Notes: generated from the letters alone by a model not told the origin. A stretch of 64,000 nt of DNA from Massilia eurypsychrophila (GCF_002760655.1 NZ_PDOC01000011.1:98276-162275), one strand, 5' to 3'; counted from the first letter of the stretch, positions 46,159 to 56,002 are shown. Numbers and translations are program-made.

Positions 46159-47994
46159 ATGATGTCGATCCCCCGCCGGCTGTCCTTGCGCGCCGCCATT
46201 GCCATGCTGTGCGTGCCGCTGGTGCTGACCGCCGGGGCGCTGCCGCACGCGCTGGCGCAAACACCGGCGCCGGTCGCGGCGGCGGCCACCAGGCCCGATC
46301 CGGCGTTCACCGCGTGGGCCGACAAGTTCGCCGCCGACATGGTGGGCATCGAGCCGCAACTGGCCACCTCGACCCAGTATTTTTCGGGGGCGCAGCAGGA
46401 TGCGCTGGATCGCCAGCTGACGCCACTGACGGCGCAGCAGCGCGCCAAGCGTTCCGCTTTGCGGCGTGCCGGGGTGGCGCGGCTAAAACTTTGGAACGTC
46501 GCCAGACTCGATGCGACGCAGCGCACGTCGGCCGCGGTGATGCGCTGGTCGCTCGAGAACGACCTGGCCGGCGAACCGTTCGACGGCTACCGCTTCGAGT
46601 TCAACCAGATGAGCGGCACCCACGTATCGCTGGTCCAGTTCATGACCCAGCTGCACCCGCTGCGGCGCGCCGCCGACGTCCCTGCCTACCTGGCGCGGCT
46701 CGGCCAGGTGGCGGCGCGCATCGACGAGGCGCTGGTGCGCTCGCGAGCGGCGACGGCCAAGTCGCTGATACCGCCGCGCTTCATCGTCGAGCGCGCGCAG
46801 GCGCAGGTCGACACCTTCCTGGCGCCGGCGCCGGCGCAAAATGCGCTGGTCGCCGCGCTGGCCGAGCGCAGCGCCGCGCTGGCCGACCTGACGCCGCAGG
46901 CGCGCGCCGACGCGATCGAGCAGGCCACGCGCATCGTCGCCGAACAGGTGCGCCCGGCGTACGCGCGCGTGCACAGCTTCCTCGCCGAGCTGCATCCGCG
47001 CAGCGGCGACGTCGCCGGCGTCACGCGCCTGCCCGGCGGCGCGGCAGCCTACAAGCAGGCGCTGGCCGGATTCACCGGCACCACGCTGACGGCCGAACAG
47101 ATCCACGCAATCGGCCTGCGCGAAGTGGCGCGCATCGAAGCCGAGATGGACCACCACCTGCGCACGCTTGGCTTTGCAGATGGCGCCATCCCGGCGCGCA
47201 TGGCGGCGCTGGACGCGACGTTGCAACCGACTGGCCTTGACCCGCGCGCGCAGATCCTGGCCAGTTACGCGGCGATGGAGATCGATGCCGAAAAGCGCAG
47301 CGTGCCGCTGTTCAACGTGCGACCGCGCGCGCCGCTGGAAGTACGGCGCGAGCCGGCACTGACCGAGGCAAGCGCCGCGGCGCACTACACGTTGCCGGCG
47401 CCGGACGGCAGCCGTCCGGGCGTATTCTGGGTGCCGCTGCGCGGGCCGCAGTTCGAGATGACGAAGATGCGTACCCTGGCCAACCACGAAGGCATCCCGG
47501 GCCACCACTTCCAGCTGGCGATCCAGCAGGAGCAAGCCGACCTGCCGCGTTTTCGCAGCCAGCGCATTTTCGGCGGCGGCAGCGCGCACTCGGAAGGCTG
47601 GGCGCTGTACACCGAGAAGCTGGCGATGGAGCACAACTGGTACGAAGGCGATTTGCCGGGCCTGCTCGGCGCGCTCAATTCGCAGCTGTTCCGCGCGCGC
47701 CGGCTGGTGGTCGACACCGGCCTGCACGCCAAGGGCTGGACGCGTCAGCAGGCGATCGACTACGGCATCGGCGCGCCGGAAGTCGAGCGCTACGTGGTGT
47801 GGCCTGGCCAGGCGTGCGCGTACATGATCGGCATGCTGCGCATCGTCGAACTGCGCGAGCATGCGCGCGCGGCGCTGGGGTCCGCATTCTCGCTGCCGGC
47901 GTTTCACGACGTTGTGCTCAAAACCGGCTCGGTGCCGCTGGACGTGCTGGCGCAGGTGATCGACCAGTGGATCGCGGTGCAGCGCAAGGCGTAG
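46159..47994 (+). CDS. DUF885 family zinc peptidase, exported
   Basis: 611 residues from the ATG at 46159, directly behind AGGAGAAAA. Signal peptide with cleavage near residue 33 (HALAQ). DUF885 proteins are M32-like metallopeptidases; the metal motif is His443-Glu444 in NHEGIPGHHFQ and the further Glu lies in SAHSEGWALYTEKLAM. It probably acts in the periplasm on peptides. Monocistronic. Confidence 0.88.
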   Translation: MMSIPRRLSLRAAIAMLCVPLVLTAGALPHALAQTPAPVAAAATRPDPAFTAWADKFAADMVGIEPQLATSTQYFSGAQQDALDRQLTPLTAQQRAKRSALRRAGVARLKLWNVARLDATQRTSAAVMRWSLENDLAGEPFDGYRFEFNQMSGTHVSLVQFMTQLHPLRRAADVPAYLARLGQVAARIDEALVRSRAATAKSLIPPRFIVERAQAQVDTFLAPAPAQNALVAALAERSAALADLTPQARADAIEQATRIVAEQVRPAYARVHSFLAELHPRSGDVAGVTRLPGGAAAYKQALAGFTGTTLTAEQIHAIGLREVARIEAEMDHHLRTLGFADGAIPARMAALDATLQPTGLDPRAQILASYAAMEIDAEKRSVPLFNVRPRAPLEVRREPALTEASAAAHYTLPAPDGSRPGVFWVPLRGPQFEMTKMRTLANHEGIPGHHFQLAIQQEQADLPRFRSQRIFGGGSAHSEGWALYTEKLAMEHNWYEGDLPGLLGALNSQLFRARRLVVDTGLHAKGWTRQQAIDYGIGAPEVERYVVWPGQACAYMIGMLRIVELREHARAALGSAFSLPAFHDVVLKTGSVPLDVLAQVIDQWIAVQRKA

Positions 47995-48011
47995 CGCCGG
48001 CGCATCGACGC

Positions 48012-48755
48012 TCACGACATAGGTTTGCAGTGTTCGGTGCCGGCCGCCAGCGCCTCGAGCGCGGCCGGCTGGACCAGGGTCACTTCGCGCTTGTCCACTT
48101 TCAGCAGGCCCTGGTTCTTAAAGCGCGACATCAGGCGGCTGATGCTTTCGATCGTCAGGCCGAGGTAGTTGCCGATGTCCTCGCGCGACATGCGCAGCTG
48201 GAAGGCGGTCGGCGAATAGCCGCGCGCCGCGTAACGGGCCGACAGGTTGATCAGGAAAACGGCGAAGCGCTGTTCGGCGCGCATATTACCCAGCAACAGC
48301 AGCAGGTCCTGCTCGCGCGTGATTTCCTGGCCCATGATGCGGTGGAAGCGGCGCAGCAGTTCCGGTTCGCGGGCGAACAGCAGTTCCAGGCTGGCGAACG
48401 GGATCTCGCACACTTCACTGTCTTCCAGCGCGGCGGCGTTGCACTGGTGGCATTCGCCGCTGAGGGCGTCGAGGCCGAGCAGTTCGCCGGCCATCTGGAA
48501 GCCGGTGATCTGCTGTTCGCCGGCGCTGTTGAACTGATAGGTCTTGAAGTGGCCGAAGCGGATCGCGTACAGGTTGCGGAATGGCTGGTCCATGCGGAAC
48601 AGGCGCTCATCGCGTCCGACGCGGCGGCGGCAGCCGGCGGCGTGGTCGAGCCAGCCGATGTCGGCCTGGTCGAGTCCGAGCGCGAAGCAGCGGCGGTAGA
48701 TGCCGCTGGCGCTGCGCGGCTGCGCATCGGGATAGATCTGCGAATAACTGATCAT
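48012..48755 (-). CDS. CRP/FNR-family regulator, FNR-like with an incomplete [4Fe-4S] site
   Basis: 247 residues from MISYSQIYPD (48755). It aligns closely with E. coli FNR: LYAIRFGHFKTY, GEQQITGF, DSEVCEIPF, then a helix-turn-helix with LTIESISRLMSRF. That keeps Glu, Ser and Arg at the FNR positions that read TTGAT. Of the four cluster cysteines, those at Cys29 and Cys122 of FNR are kept (Cys23, Cys116). The first two are Arg14 and Ser17 in the same spacing. It may therefore sense something other than O2 through a 4Fe-4S cluster. Three FNR boxes lie 17-20 kb upstream in the window. Confidence 0.88.
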   Translation of the reverse strand: MISYSQIYPDAQPRSASGIYRRCFALGLDQADIGWLDHAAGCRRRVGRDERLFRMDQPFRNLYAIRFGHFKTYQFNSAGEQQITGFQMAGELLGLDALSGECHQCNAAALEDSEVCEIPFASLELLFAREPELLRRFHRIMGQEITREQDLLLLLGNMRAEQRFAVFLINLSARYAARGYSPTAFQLRMSREDIGNYLGLTIESISRLMSRFKNQGLLKVDKREVTLVQPAALEALAAGTEHCKPMS

Positions 48756-48901
48756 TGGCGTGGCTCGGTTTGAGTTGGCCTGCCCCGGTAGTATAGTGCG
48801 CCCTTGCCAACTTGCCAGTGCTACGCACTGTGGGTGAGGCAAGCGCCAAACAGTCCGATCGCTTCGCGGCTCGCGTTGCATGCGCCCGCCAAAAATACAT
48901 C

Positions 48902-48967
48902 GGGGTCAGACCCGTTTAAATGACGGCGGAACGACCGGATCGGCGTTCAACAAACGGGTCTGACCCC
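48902..48967. repeat. Hairpin repeat, array unit A
   Basis: ggggtcagacccg (48902-48914) and cgggtctgacccc (48955-48967) are exact reverse complements; each arm is itself nearly palindromic. The 40-bp centre contains tttaaatgacggcggaacgac, shared with unit C. Total 66 bp, in the size range of REPIN-type doublets. Confidence 0.75.
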
Positions 48968-49024
48968 GCTGTTTGAATAGGCGGCAGTGTCTGCCGCAGC
49001 AGGTGAACGGGCGAAAAAATAATT

Positions 49025-49090
49025 GGGGTCAGACCCGTCTAAATGGCGGTGAGAGTGCGTGAATGTGGAATAAAAAACGGGTCTGACCCC
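49025..49090. repeat. Hairpin repeat, array unit B
   Basis: Same 13-bp arms at 49025-49037 and 49078-49090, total 66 bp; the centre differs from unit A. Its right end adjoins the decayed helicase copy. Confidence 0.75.
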
Positions 49091-49119
49091 AATTTTTGGC
49101 ATTTTGGGTGACGCAACCG

Positions 49120-49371
49120 CGTGGGCGTCGCCCATCGGCGTTTTCGGCTTCTCGACCACTTCGCCGCGCGTGTTGGTGACCGGTACGCGATGGTCCGGCT
49201 CGAAGCCGGCCCTCGTCACCCCGCCTGAGCGTCTGGCCGGTCAACACTGCGATCGAGGCCAGTTGCACCACTTCATCGCCGTACAGCAGCAAGGCGGCTT
49301 CGCCGCAGGCGCCGGTGCGTCCCCTGCCGTGGAGTTAGTCTTCGGCCACGATCAGCAGGTCGAAGTTGAAT
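49120..49371 (-). pseudogene. Decayed partial copy of the neighbouring rhlE-type gene (3' end)
   Basis: This stretch is clearly homologous to about 49704-49960, the 3' third of the intact helicase gene, on the same strand. Pieces of the product can be read in changing frames: GDEVVQLASIAVLTGQTL (parent ADEVVQLVAIEVLTGQTL) and AGFEPDHRVPVTNTRGEVV. Short deletions and stops break it. It lies between repeat units B and C. Confidence 0.85.
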
Positions 49372-49393
49372 AAAAATATATTAGAAATATAGT

Positions 49394-49458
49394 GGGGTCA
49401 GACCCGTTTAAATGACGGCGGAACGACGGGACGCCGTTCAACAAACGGGTCTGACCCC
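49394..49458. repeat. Hairpin repeat, array unit C
   Basis: Arms at 49394-49406 and 49446-49458, total 65 bp. The centre is almost the same as in unit A, so A and C are the closest pair. Confidence 0.75.
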
Positions 49459-49515
49459 AATTGTTTTTTAGGTGTGAATGGCTGCTGCGCATGGAGACGG
49501 CTCAAAAAAATAAAT

Positions 49516-49581
49516 GGGGTCAGACCCGGTTAAAAACCGGCGGGATGGTACGAACGCCGCTTTAAAAACGGGTCTGACCCC
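49516..49581. repeat. Hairpin repeat, array unit D
   Basis: Arms at 49516-49528 and 49569-49581, total 66 bp, with a different centre. Preceded and followed by short A or T runs. Confidence 0.75.
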
Positions 49582-49606
49582 AATTTTTTTTGCACCGCTT
49601 TAAAAA

Positions 49607-49619
49607 CGGGTGTGACCCC
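49607..49619. repeat. Single diverged arm of the array repeat
   Basis: cgggtgtgacccc, one base different from the standard arm, in the same flanking context (tttaaaaa before, caattttttt after) as the right end of unit D. It looks like a local duplication of that end. It lies 45 bp from the helicase stop. Confidence 0.6.
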
Positions 49620-49663
49620 AATTTTTTAGCAATTTTCCTGGGCTCGGTTCTGCAGCGGCGCAG

Positions 49664-50911
<1,248 letters not shown>

Positions 50912-50993
50912 GGGCAGCACCTGCAATTGAAAAGAGACGGGCGACAGTCTACCCTGTCGCGCGCCGACAAGTGCGGAAAACGCAGCGGCAGGG

Positions 50994-51134
50994 TCAGACT
51001 GCCGGCGCCAGCGCCAGCGCCTGCACGGCTGGCGGGGTGACGGTCGGCTTGAGCGGCTCGTGCTTGTCCTTGCAGCCGGCCAGCAGCAGGGTGCACAGGG
51101 CCAGGGCGGTCCAGCCGGATGGTTGTTTAATCAT
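50994..51134 (-). CDS. Small predicted lipoprotein (46 residues)
   Basis: A short gene with a very good ribosome site (GGAGGATTT) before the ATG at 51134. Residues 1-20 form a signal peptide ending in the lipobox LLAGC (Cys21), followed by KDKHEPLKP and a Pro/Ala-rich tail. The mature part is only about 26 residues. It lies between rhlE and the usher gene on the same strand, 57 bp after the usher stop, and could be part of that operon. Confidence 0.65.
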   Translation of the reverse strand: MIKQPSGWTALALCTLLLAGCKDKHEPLKPTVTPPAVQALALAPAV

Positions 51135-51191
51135 GGAAATCCTCCATAAGGGCAGTTGCCATCATAACCAATTCGCAGCGGCAGCGGCGCG

Positions 51192-53810
51192 CTAGTCCGG
51201 ATTGGCCTGCACGTACAGCTCGCGGCCGTCGACGAATTTGCCGTCGGCGGCGATGGTGACGGCATGCGCGCCGCGCAAGCGCAGCCCCAGGCGCGCCAGC
51301 TGGGCCGGCGACGCGCGCAGGGTGTAGGTGCCGGGCAGCACGCCGGTGATGACGAAGTAGCCGTCGGAGGCGCTTTTCGCTGTCGCCGCCACCTGTGCGC
51401 CGGCGTCGAGCAGCTCGAGTTCGAGGTCGCCGATGGCGCGGCGCCCGCCCTCGGCGGCCAGGTAGGCGGTGCCGTCGATCTCGCCGGTGATGCTGACGGC
51501 GAAATCGAGCTCGCTGACCTTGCCGGCGCGCGCGGCGATGCGGTAACCTTTCTGGCGCGTGGCCAGCTGCGGATCGTCGAGGGTGGAGACATCGAAGCCG
51601 ATGTCGACGTTCTGCCGCGCCGGCAGGCGGTTCAGGTAGGCGATGCCGTCGGCGCCGGTGCGCGCCAGGGTGCCGCCGCCATTGACGGTGAAGCCGACGC
51701 CGGGCAGCGGCTCGTCGCCGCGGTCCATCACGCCGTTCTGGTTCTTGTCGAGGAAGACGCGCAGCGAGGCGGCGCCGCTGGCGGCCATCGGCTGGGCGTC
51801 GGCGATCCAGCGGCCGTGGCGCGGCTCGCGCCCGAGCGCGACGAACAGCTGGGCGCCGGCGCCGAAGCCGCCGCGGTTCGAATAGAAGGCGTTGACGCCG
51901 AGGCCGAAGCTGCCGAGGCTTTTGTTGAGCGCCGCGGTAAAGCGGTTCTCGCCGCCGGCGACGGTACGGGCCACGCCCAGGTTGAGCAGGTAGCCGTCGG
52001 CGAGCACCTTGTCGGCGGCGATGGCCAGGCTGGTGGCGGCGGCCAGCGGCCGCACGGCGTAGCTGAGCTGCCCACTGACGCCGATGCCGGCCACGCGGCG
52101 GCTCACTTGCAGGACGCCGTCGCCGCTGCGCGCGCCGCCGGCTGACTGCCAGCGCAGCGTATTGCTCACGGCGGTGCCGAACTGGTAGGTGGCGATGCGG
52201 GCGAGCAGTTCGAGGTTGCGCCGGTCCGAGGCCAGTACGTCGCGCCTGGCCTGCAGCGACACGGGAAAGCGCAGCCAGGCCGGCAGCGGCAGCGCGCCGT
52301 CAAAACTGAGCTGGTCGCGAAAGCGCACCGGATCGGCCGACGGCGCATAGGCCTCACTGGCGAAGTCGCGCGTCACGGCGCGGCTGGCCGCCAGCGACCA
52401 GCCCAGCAAGCGCGTCTTGACGGCTGCCTGCGCCAGCGCACCGCCGTCGTCGGCGCGGGCAATGTCGGCGCCCACGATCAGCGACGGCAGGTAGGCGCGC
52501 AGGCCGGCATTGACGTAGCGCCGCTCGGTGTCGCCCAGCGTCAGGCGCACCAGGCCGGCGCTGGCGTTGAGACGCTTGCCCAGTGCCCAGCCGAACTGGG
52601 CGAGCTGGCGGCGGCGCCCGCGCTCGTCGCGCTGCGCCGTCAGGCTGTAGTAGCCGTGGCCCGGCGCCAGCATCGACTGCTCCAGCAAAAAGAACTGGCG
52701 CTCGATGCGCAGCTGGCCGAGCGGGCCGTGGAACACCAGGCGGAACTCGTTGACCCCGTACACCAGCGGCAGGTCGTCGAAGCTGTACCTGCCGTCGGCG
52801 CGCGACTGCTGGAATGCGACCAGCGCCTCATTGAAGTACAGCTCGACGTCCCAGCCGGGCGGCAGCGGTCCCTGCAGGCTGTGGCGGTCGAAGCTGGTCG
52901 GCTGGTTCAGCGGCCGGTTGCTGATGGCGGCGCCGCGCTGCTCGGCGCCGGATTGGGCGATGCCCGGCACCGCCGGCGCGGCGACGCTGCCGACCATCAC
53001 GCTGCGCGCGTGCAGCGCGCCGAGCAGGCCGGCGTCGGGGTCGTTGCGCCCGAGCGACCAGCGCAGGTCGGCGGCGCCGCCTGGCCAGACGCGGTTGGCA
53101 AACAGCCGCGCCTCGAGGCCGAGCAGGTCGGCCGTCAGGTAGGCGGTGTAGGCGGCCTGGCCGAGGCTGCCCCGGCTGCCGCCGTCGCGCCGCACGTCGA
53201 CGCCGACGGTCTGGTCGATGGACGGCGCCGACAGCATGCGGTAGGGCGTGGGCGCGCGCGGATAACCCGGCTCGACATAGCCGCCGGCGGCGCCGGCGCG
53301 CATGCGGTTGCTGCCGCGTTCGAGCCTGGCCTGCAACGGCAGCTTTTCGCGCGGCTGCACGCGCAGCGTCAGGCTCGGCAGGTCGACCTGCAGGCCGGCC
53401 GGCAGCCAGCGCGACAGCAGCGCGCTGGCGACATAGATGTCGTCGGCGCGCAGGCGCAGCTGGGCCGGGTCGAGCACCTCACGCTGGTGGTTCAGCGTCG
53501 CTTCGGCGGCGCCGACATTCAGGCTGAAGCCGCGCTGCTCGTCGAGGATGTAGCCGCTGGCGCGGCCTTCGCCCGGCTGGGTGCGAATGGCAATGGTGAG
53601 CAGCTTGGACAACTCTCCCAGCGGCAGGAAGACGTCGTCGCCGAACTGGTAGGCGCTGATCGAGTCCGACAGCAAGTGCCCGTTCAGCCGCACTTCGAGC
53701 AGCAGCAGGTTCGACGCGTCGTCCGGCGGCGCCGCGCTCGCCGGCGCGGGCAGCAGCGCGCACAGCGCGGCGAGCGCCAGGCCAGAGAGCCGGCGGCGGG
53801 CGGCGATCAC
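51192..53810 (-). CDS. Usher-like outer-membrane protein of a DUF4402 fibre locus
   Basis: About 872 residues, signal peptide ending PASA. An N-terminal domain with LLLEVRLNGHLLSDSISAYQ is followed by a long beta-rich middle part, as in chaperone-usher outer-membrane ushers, with PLNQPTSFDRHSLQGPLPPGWDVELYFN-type signatures. C-terminal beta-sandwich pieces (FLDKNQNGVMDRGDEPLPGVGF, GYFVITGVLPGTYTLRA) follow. This fits the alternative (CS1/Ecp-like) ushers better than the PapC type. GTG at 53810 is a tentative start. It follows the chaperone gene at 13 bp and would export the DUF4402 subunits. Confidence 0.75.
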   Translation of the reverse strand: MIAARRRLSGLALAALCALLPAPASAAPPDDASNLLLLEVRLNGHLLSDSISAYQFGDDVFLPLGELSKLLTIAIRTQPGEGRASGYILDEQRGFSLNVGAAEATLNHQREVLDPAQLRLRADDIYVASALLSRWLPAGLQVDLPSLTLRVQPREKLPLQARLERGSNRMRAGAAGGYVEPGYPRAPTPYRMLSAPSIDQTVGVDVRRDGGSRGSLGQAAYTAYLTADLLGLEARLFANRVWPGGAADLRWSLGRNDPDAGLLGALHARSVMVGSVAAPAVPGIAQSGAEQRGAAISNRPLNQPTSFDRHSLQGPLPPGWDVELYFNEALVAFQQSRADGRYSFDDLPLVYGVNEFRLVFHGPLGQLRIERQFFLLEQSMLAPGHGYYSLTAQRDERGRRRQLAQFGWALGKRLNASAGLVRLTLGDTERRYVNAGLRAYLPSLIVGADIARADDGGALAQAAVKTRLLGWSLAASRAVTRDFASEAYAPSADPVRFRDQLSFDGALPLPAWLRFPVSLQARRDVLASDRRNLELLARIATYQFGTAVSNTLRWQSAGGARSGDGVLQVSRRVAGIGVSGQLSYAVRPLAAATSLAIAADKVLADGYLLNLGVARTVAGGENRFTAALNKSLGSFGLGVNAFYSNRGGFGAGAQLFVALGREPRHGRWIADAQPMAASGAASLRVFLDKNQNGVMDRGDEPLPGVGFTVNGGGTLARTGADGIAYLNRLPARQNVDIGFDVSTLDDPQLATRQKGYRIAARAGKVSELDFAVSITGEIDGTAYLAAEGGRRAIGDLELELLDAGAQVAATAKSASDGYFVITGVLPGTYTLRASPAQLARLGLRLRGAHAVTIAADGKFVDGRELYVQANPD

Positions 53811-53823
53811 ATGCCGGCGTACG

Positions 53824-54672
53824 TCATGGCAGCACCAGCGTGCTTTCGGCCAGCAGCGCGCCGCCCGCTTCGGGGCGCTCGCGGTAGCTGGCGCGCAGCG
53901 TGCCGCGCGCCAGTGCCGTGCCGGCCGGCGCCTGCAGCGGCAAGCTGGCCAAGCGCACCGTGTTGGGCGTGTAGACGGCCACGCCGACGGCGCGCCCGAC
54001 CACCTGGGCGGCGCCGCCTTGCGGGGTGAAGTGGACCTCGAGGTCGCCGTAGACCGAGCGGCTGCCGCTGCGCTCGAACTGAAAGGCCAGCATCGGCCTG
54101 GCGCCGGCCTCGCCCTTTTTCAGTTCGAGGCGCGACAGCGCCACGGCGGCGCTGGTGTCGTCGTGCCGGACGATGACGGGAATCGAGGCGCCGACCAGCG
54201 CGTTGAGGAAGATACCGATTTCCTTGCTGTCGCCTGCCTTGGCCTCGACGCTGCTGGCGCCCTTCGGGTCGGGCATGCGCTGGAACTGCAGGTGCGAGCG
54301 GTATTCGCCGGGCGCCAGGTCGGCCGGCTTGCGGATCATCACGCGCACCGTCTGGCTGGTGCCCGGCTGCAAGGTGATCTGGCGCGGCGAGAACTGCACC
54401 ATGTCGGCGGCGAACAGTTCACCGGCGGCCGGGGCATCGACCGGTTTCAGTTCGCCGCTGTCGTTCATGCGCCGGTTGACCAGGCTGATGCGATAGGTGG
54501 CCGCTTCGCCGCCGTTGTTGACCAGGTCGACCTGGGTGCTACGCTGGTTCTTTTCGAACACGACGCGGGTCGGGAACAGCATCAGGTCGGCCCGCGCCAG
54601 CGGCGCGAGCAGCGACAGCGTGACGAGCAAGGCGCCGGCGAGGCGCGCGGACAGTAGCGGGGCAAGGTTCAT
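53824..54672 (-). CDS. PapD-like periplasmic chaperone
   Basis: 282 residues from MNLAPLLSAR (AGGAG upstream). Signal peptide ending near ARA. Two Ig-like domains: the first with LMLFPTRVVFEKNQRSTQVDLVNNG and FSPRQITLQPGTSQTVRVMIRKP, the usual chaperone G1-strand region; the second with strands such as GDLEVHFTPQGG. Such chaperones hold pilus subunits by donating a strand. The neighbours are two DUF4402 proteins and an usher-like protein in one transcription unit. Confidence 0.85.
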   Translation of the reverse strand: MNLAPLLSARLAGALLVTLSLLAPLARADLMLFPTRVVFEKNQRSTQVDLVNNGGEAATYRISLVNRRMNDSGELKPVDAPAAGELFAADMVQFSPRQITLQPGTSQTVRVMIRKPADLAPGEYRSHLQFQRMPDPKGASSVEAKAGDSKEIGIFLNALVGASIPVIVRHDDTSAAVALSRLELKKGEAGARPMLAFQFERSGSRSVYGDLEVHFTPQGGAAQVVGRAVGVAVYTPNTVRLASLPLQAPAGTALARGTLRASYRERPEAGGALLAESTLVLP

Positions 54673-54688
54673 CTGGGGCTCCTGGAAT

Positions 54689-55159
54689 TTATTGGTAATC
54701 GACGGTGACGGCGAAGGTGCCGGAATAGCTGCCGGCGCGCTGGTTTGCGGCGACGTTGAGTGTGGCGCCAACGCTCAGCACGGTGAGCGTGCTGCCGGCA
54801 AACGAGCCGCTGGGGGTGCTGGTGAAGTTCGTCAGCGTCATGCTGGCGCCGTCGCTGCCGGTCAGGGTGGCGCTGGCCGGCAGCGCGATGCTGGTCCAGG
54901 CCAGCGACTCGCCGGTACCGCTCTCGCTCAAGGTAAAGGCGGCCGAGCTGACGGTGCCGCCGGACAGCAGCACCACCGCGCCGTTGCCGCTGCGCACGCC
55001 GGCCGGGCTAACGACGACGGTCCCGCCGCCGGCCGCGACGAAGCGGCCCAGCGCGAGAGTGCGGGTGGGAGTGATAACGCCGACCTTGTTAGCCGTCTGT
55101 ACTGGCAATGCCAACAACAGCAGCGGCAACAGGAGGGCCTGAATTTTTTTTGCAGGCAT
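54689..55159 (-). CDS. DUF4402 protein, predicted fibre subunit (copy 2)
   Basis: 156 residues from MPAKKIQALL; a TTG three bases earlier is the alternative start. Signal peptide ending VQTA. Beta-rich, Gly/Ser/Thr-rich, no cysteine. The DUF4402 end is GSYSGTFAVTVDYQ, an alternating hydrophobic strand like the chaperone-bound C-terminal strand of pilins. It precedes the chaperone gene by 16 bp. Confidence 0.8.
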   Translation of the reverse strand: MPAKKIQALLLPLLLLALPVQTANKVGVITPTRTLALGRFVAAGGGTVVVSPAGVRSGNGAVVLLSGGTVSSAAFTLSESGTGESLAWTSIALPASATLTGSDGASMTLTNFTSTPSGSFAGSTLTVLSVGATLNVAANQRAGSYSGTFAVTVDYQ

Positions 55160-55203
55160 CAATGCTGGTCCACTGCGCCCGCCGTGGCGGGCGCGTCAAG
55201 GCG

Positions 55204-55752
55204 CTACTGGTAGTTCACCGTCGCGTTGATGGTGGCGGTATAGGCGCCGGCCGTCTGGTTGGCGCCGACGGCGAGGGTGCCGCCGATGTACAGCGATTCG
55301 GTGCCGCCGGCGCTGAGGGTGCCGGTGGCCACGGTGCCGCTGGCGCCGCCGGCGCCGCTGACGTCGCTGACCTGGGTCAGCGCCATCGCCGTGCCAGGGC
55401 CGGTCAGGGTCACGCCGGTGTCGTACGTGATGGTGTAGACCATCGTGGCCTGGCCGGTGATGTCGAACCTGGCCGCGGTCGGGGTGCCGCCGGCAGCGGT
55501 GACGCCGCCGGTGACGCTGCGGGTGCCGTTGGTGTTGACCGCAACGGTGCCGGCGGTGCCGCTTGACGCGATGCTGCCGAAGGCCAGGTCGGCCACCTTG
55601 CTGATGGCAATTGGCGACACCACGGTGGTGGTGGCGGTGGCCGACGTGGTCGCGGCAATGGCGCTGCCGCCGATGCTGGCGGCGCCCAGCGCGCAGGCGC
55701 AGGCCAGGGCGAGGGTAAGGCGGCGTGGCTGGAATGGGGCGCTATGCTTCAT
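55204..55752 (-). CDS. DUF4402 protein, predicted fibre subunit (copy 1)
   Basis: 182 residues, GAGGAG before the ATG. Signal peptide (residues 1-33, ending SAIAA), then a beta-rich Ala/Gly/Thr domain: SPIAISKVADLAFGSIA near the start and GAYTATINATVNYQ at the end, both typical of DUF4402. First gene of the locus, so probably the most abundant subunit. It lies 250 bp from the divergent LytS-type kinase gene. Confidence 0.82.
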   Translation of the reverse strand: MKHSAPFQPRRLTLALACACALGAASIGGSAIAATTSATATTTVVSPIAISKVADLAFGSIASSGTAGTVAVNTNGTRSVTGGVTAAGGTPTAARFDITGQATMVYTITYDTGVTLTGPGTAMALTQVSDVSGAGGASGTVATGTLSAGGTESLYIGGTLAVGANQTAGAYTATINATVNYQ

Positions 55753-56002
55753 CGGTAGTAACTCCTCAGTTGGGGAAAGGGCGGTTGCCGTTTTCGAGTC
55801 TTAAGTGTGCAACCGATTGCCGTACGGCACTTTGTTGCTTATCAGTATTTAGTTTGGTTTCGTAATCGGCGCCTGGTAGGGCGCGCTTATCGCCATTTCG
55901 GCCCATTTCGTCTCCGGGCGACCCGGTTCCGTCGGATAATGCGTGGCGACAACGGGGCCAATTGCTATTGTTTCGAGCAAGCCCACTGACCCAGGAACCA
56001 CC

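Noticed and set aside
48902..49619. Possible CRISPR array because of regularly repeated short sequences
   Set aside because: The repeats occur as inverted pairs, the spacing between pairs is irregular (from about 60 to over 300 bp), centres are partly shared, and no cas gene is present.
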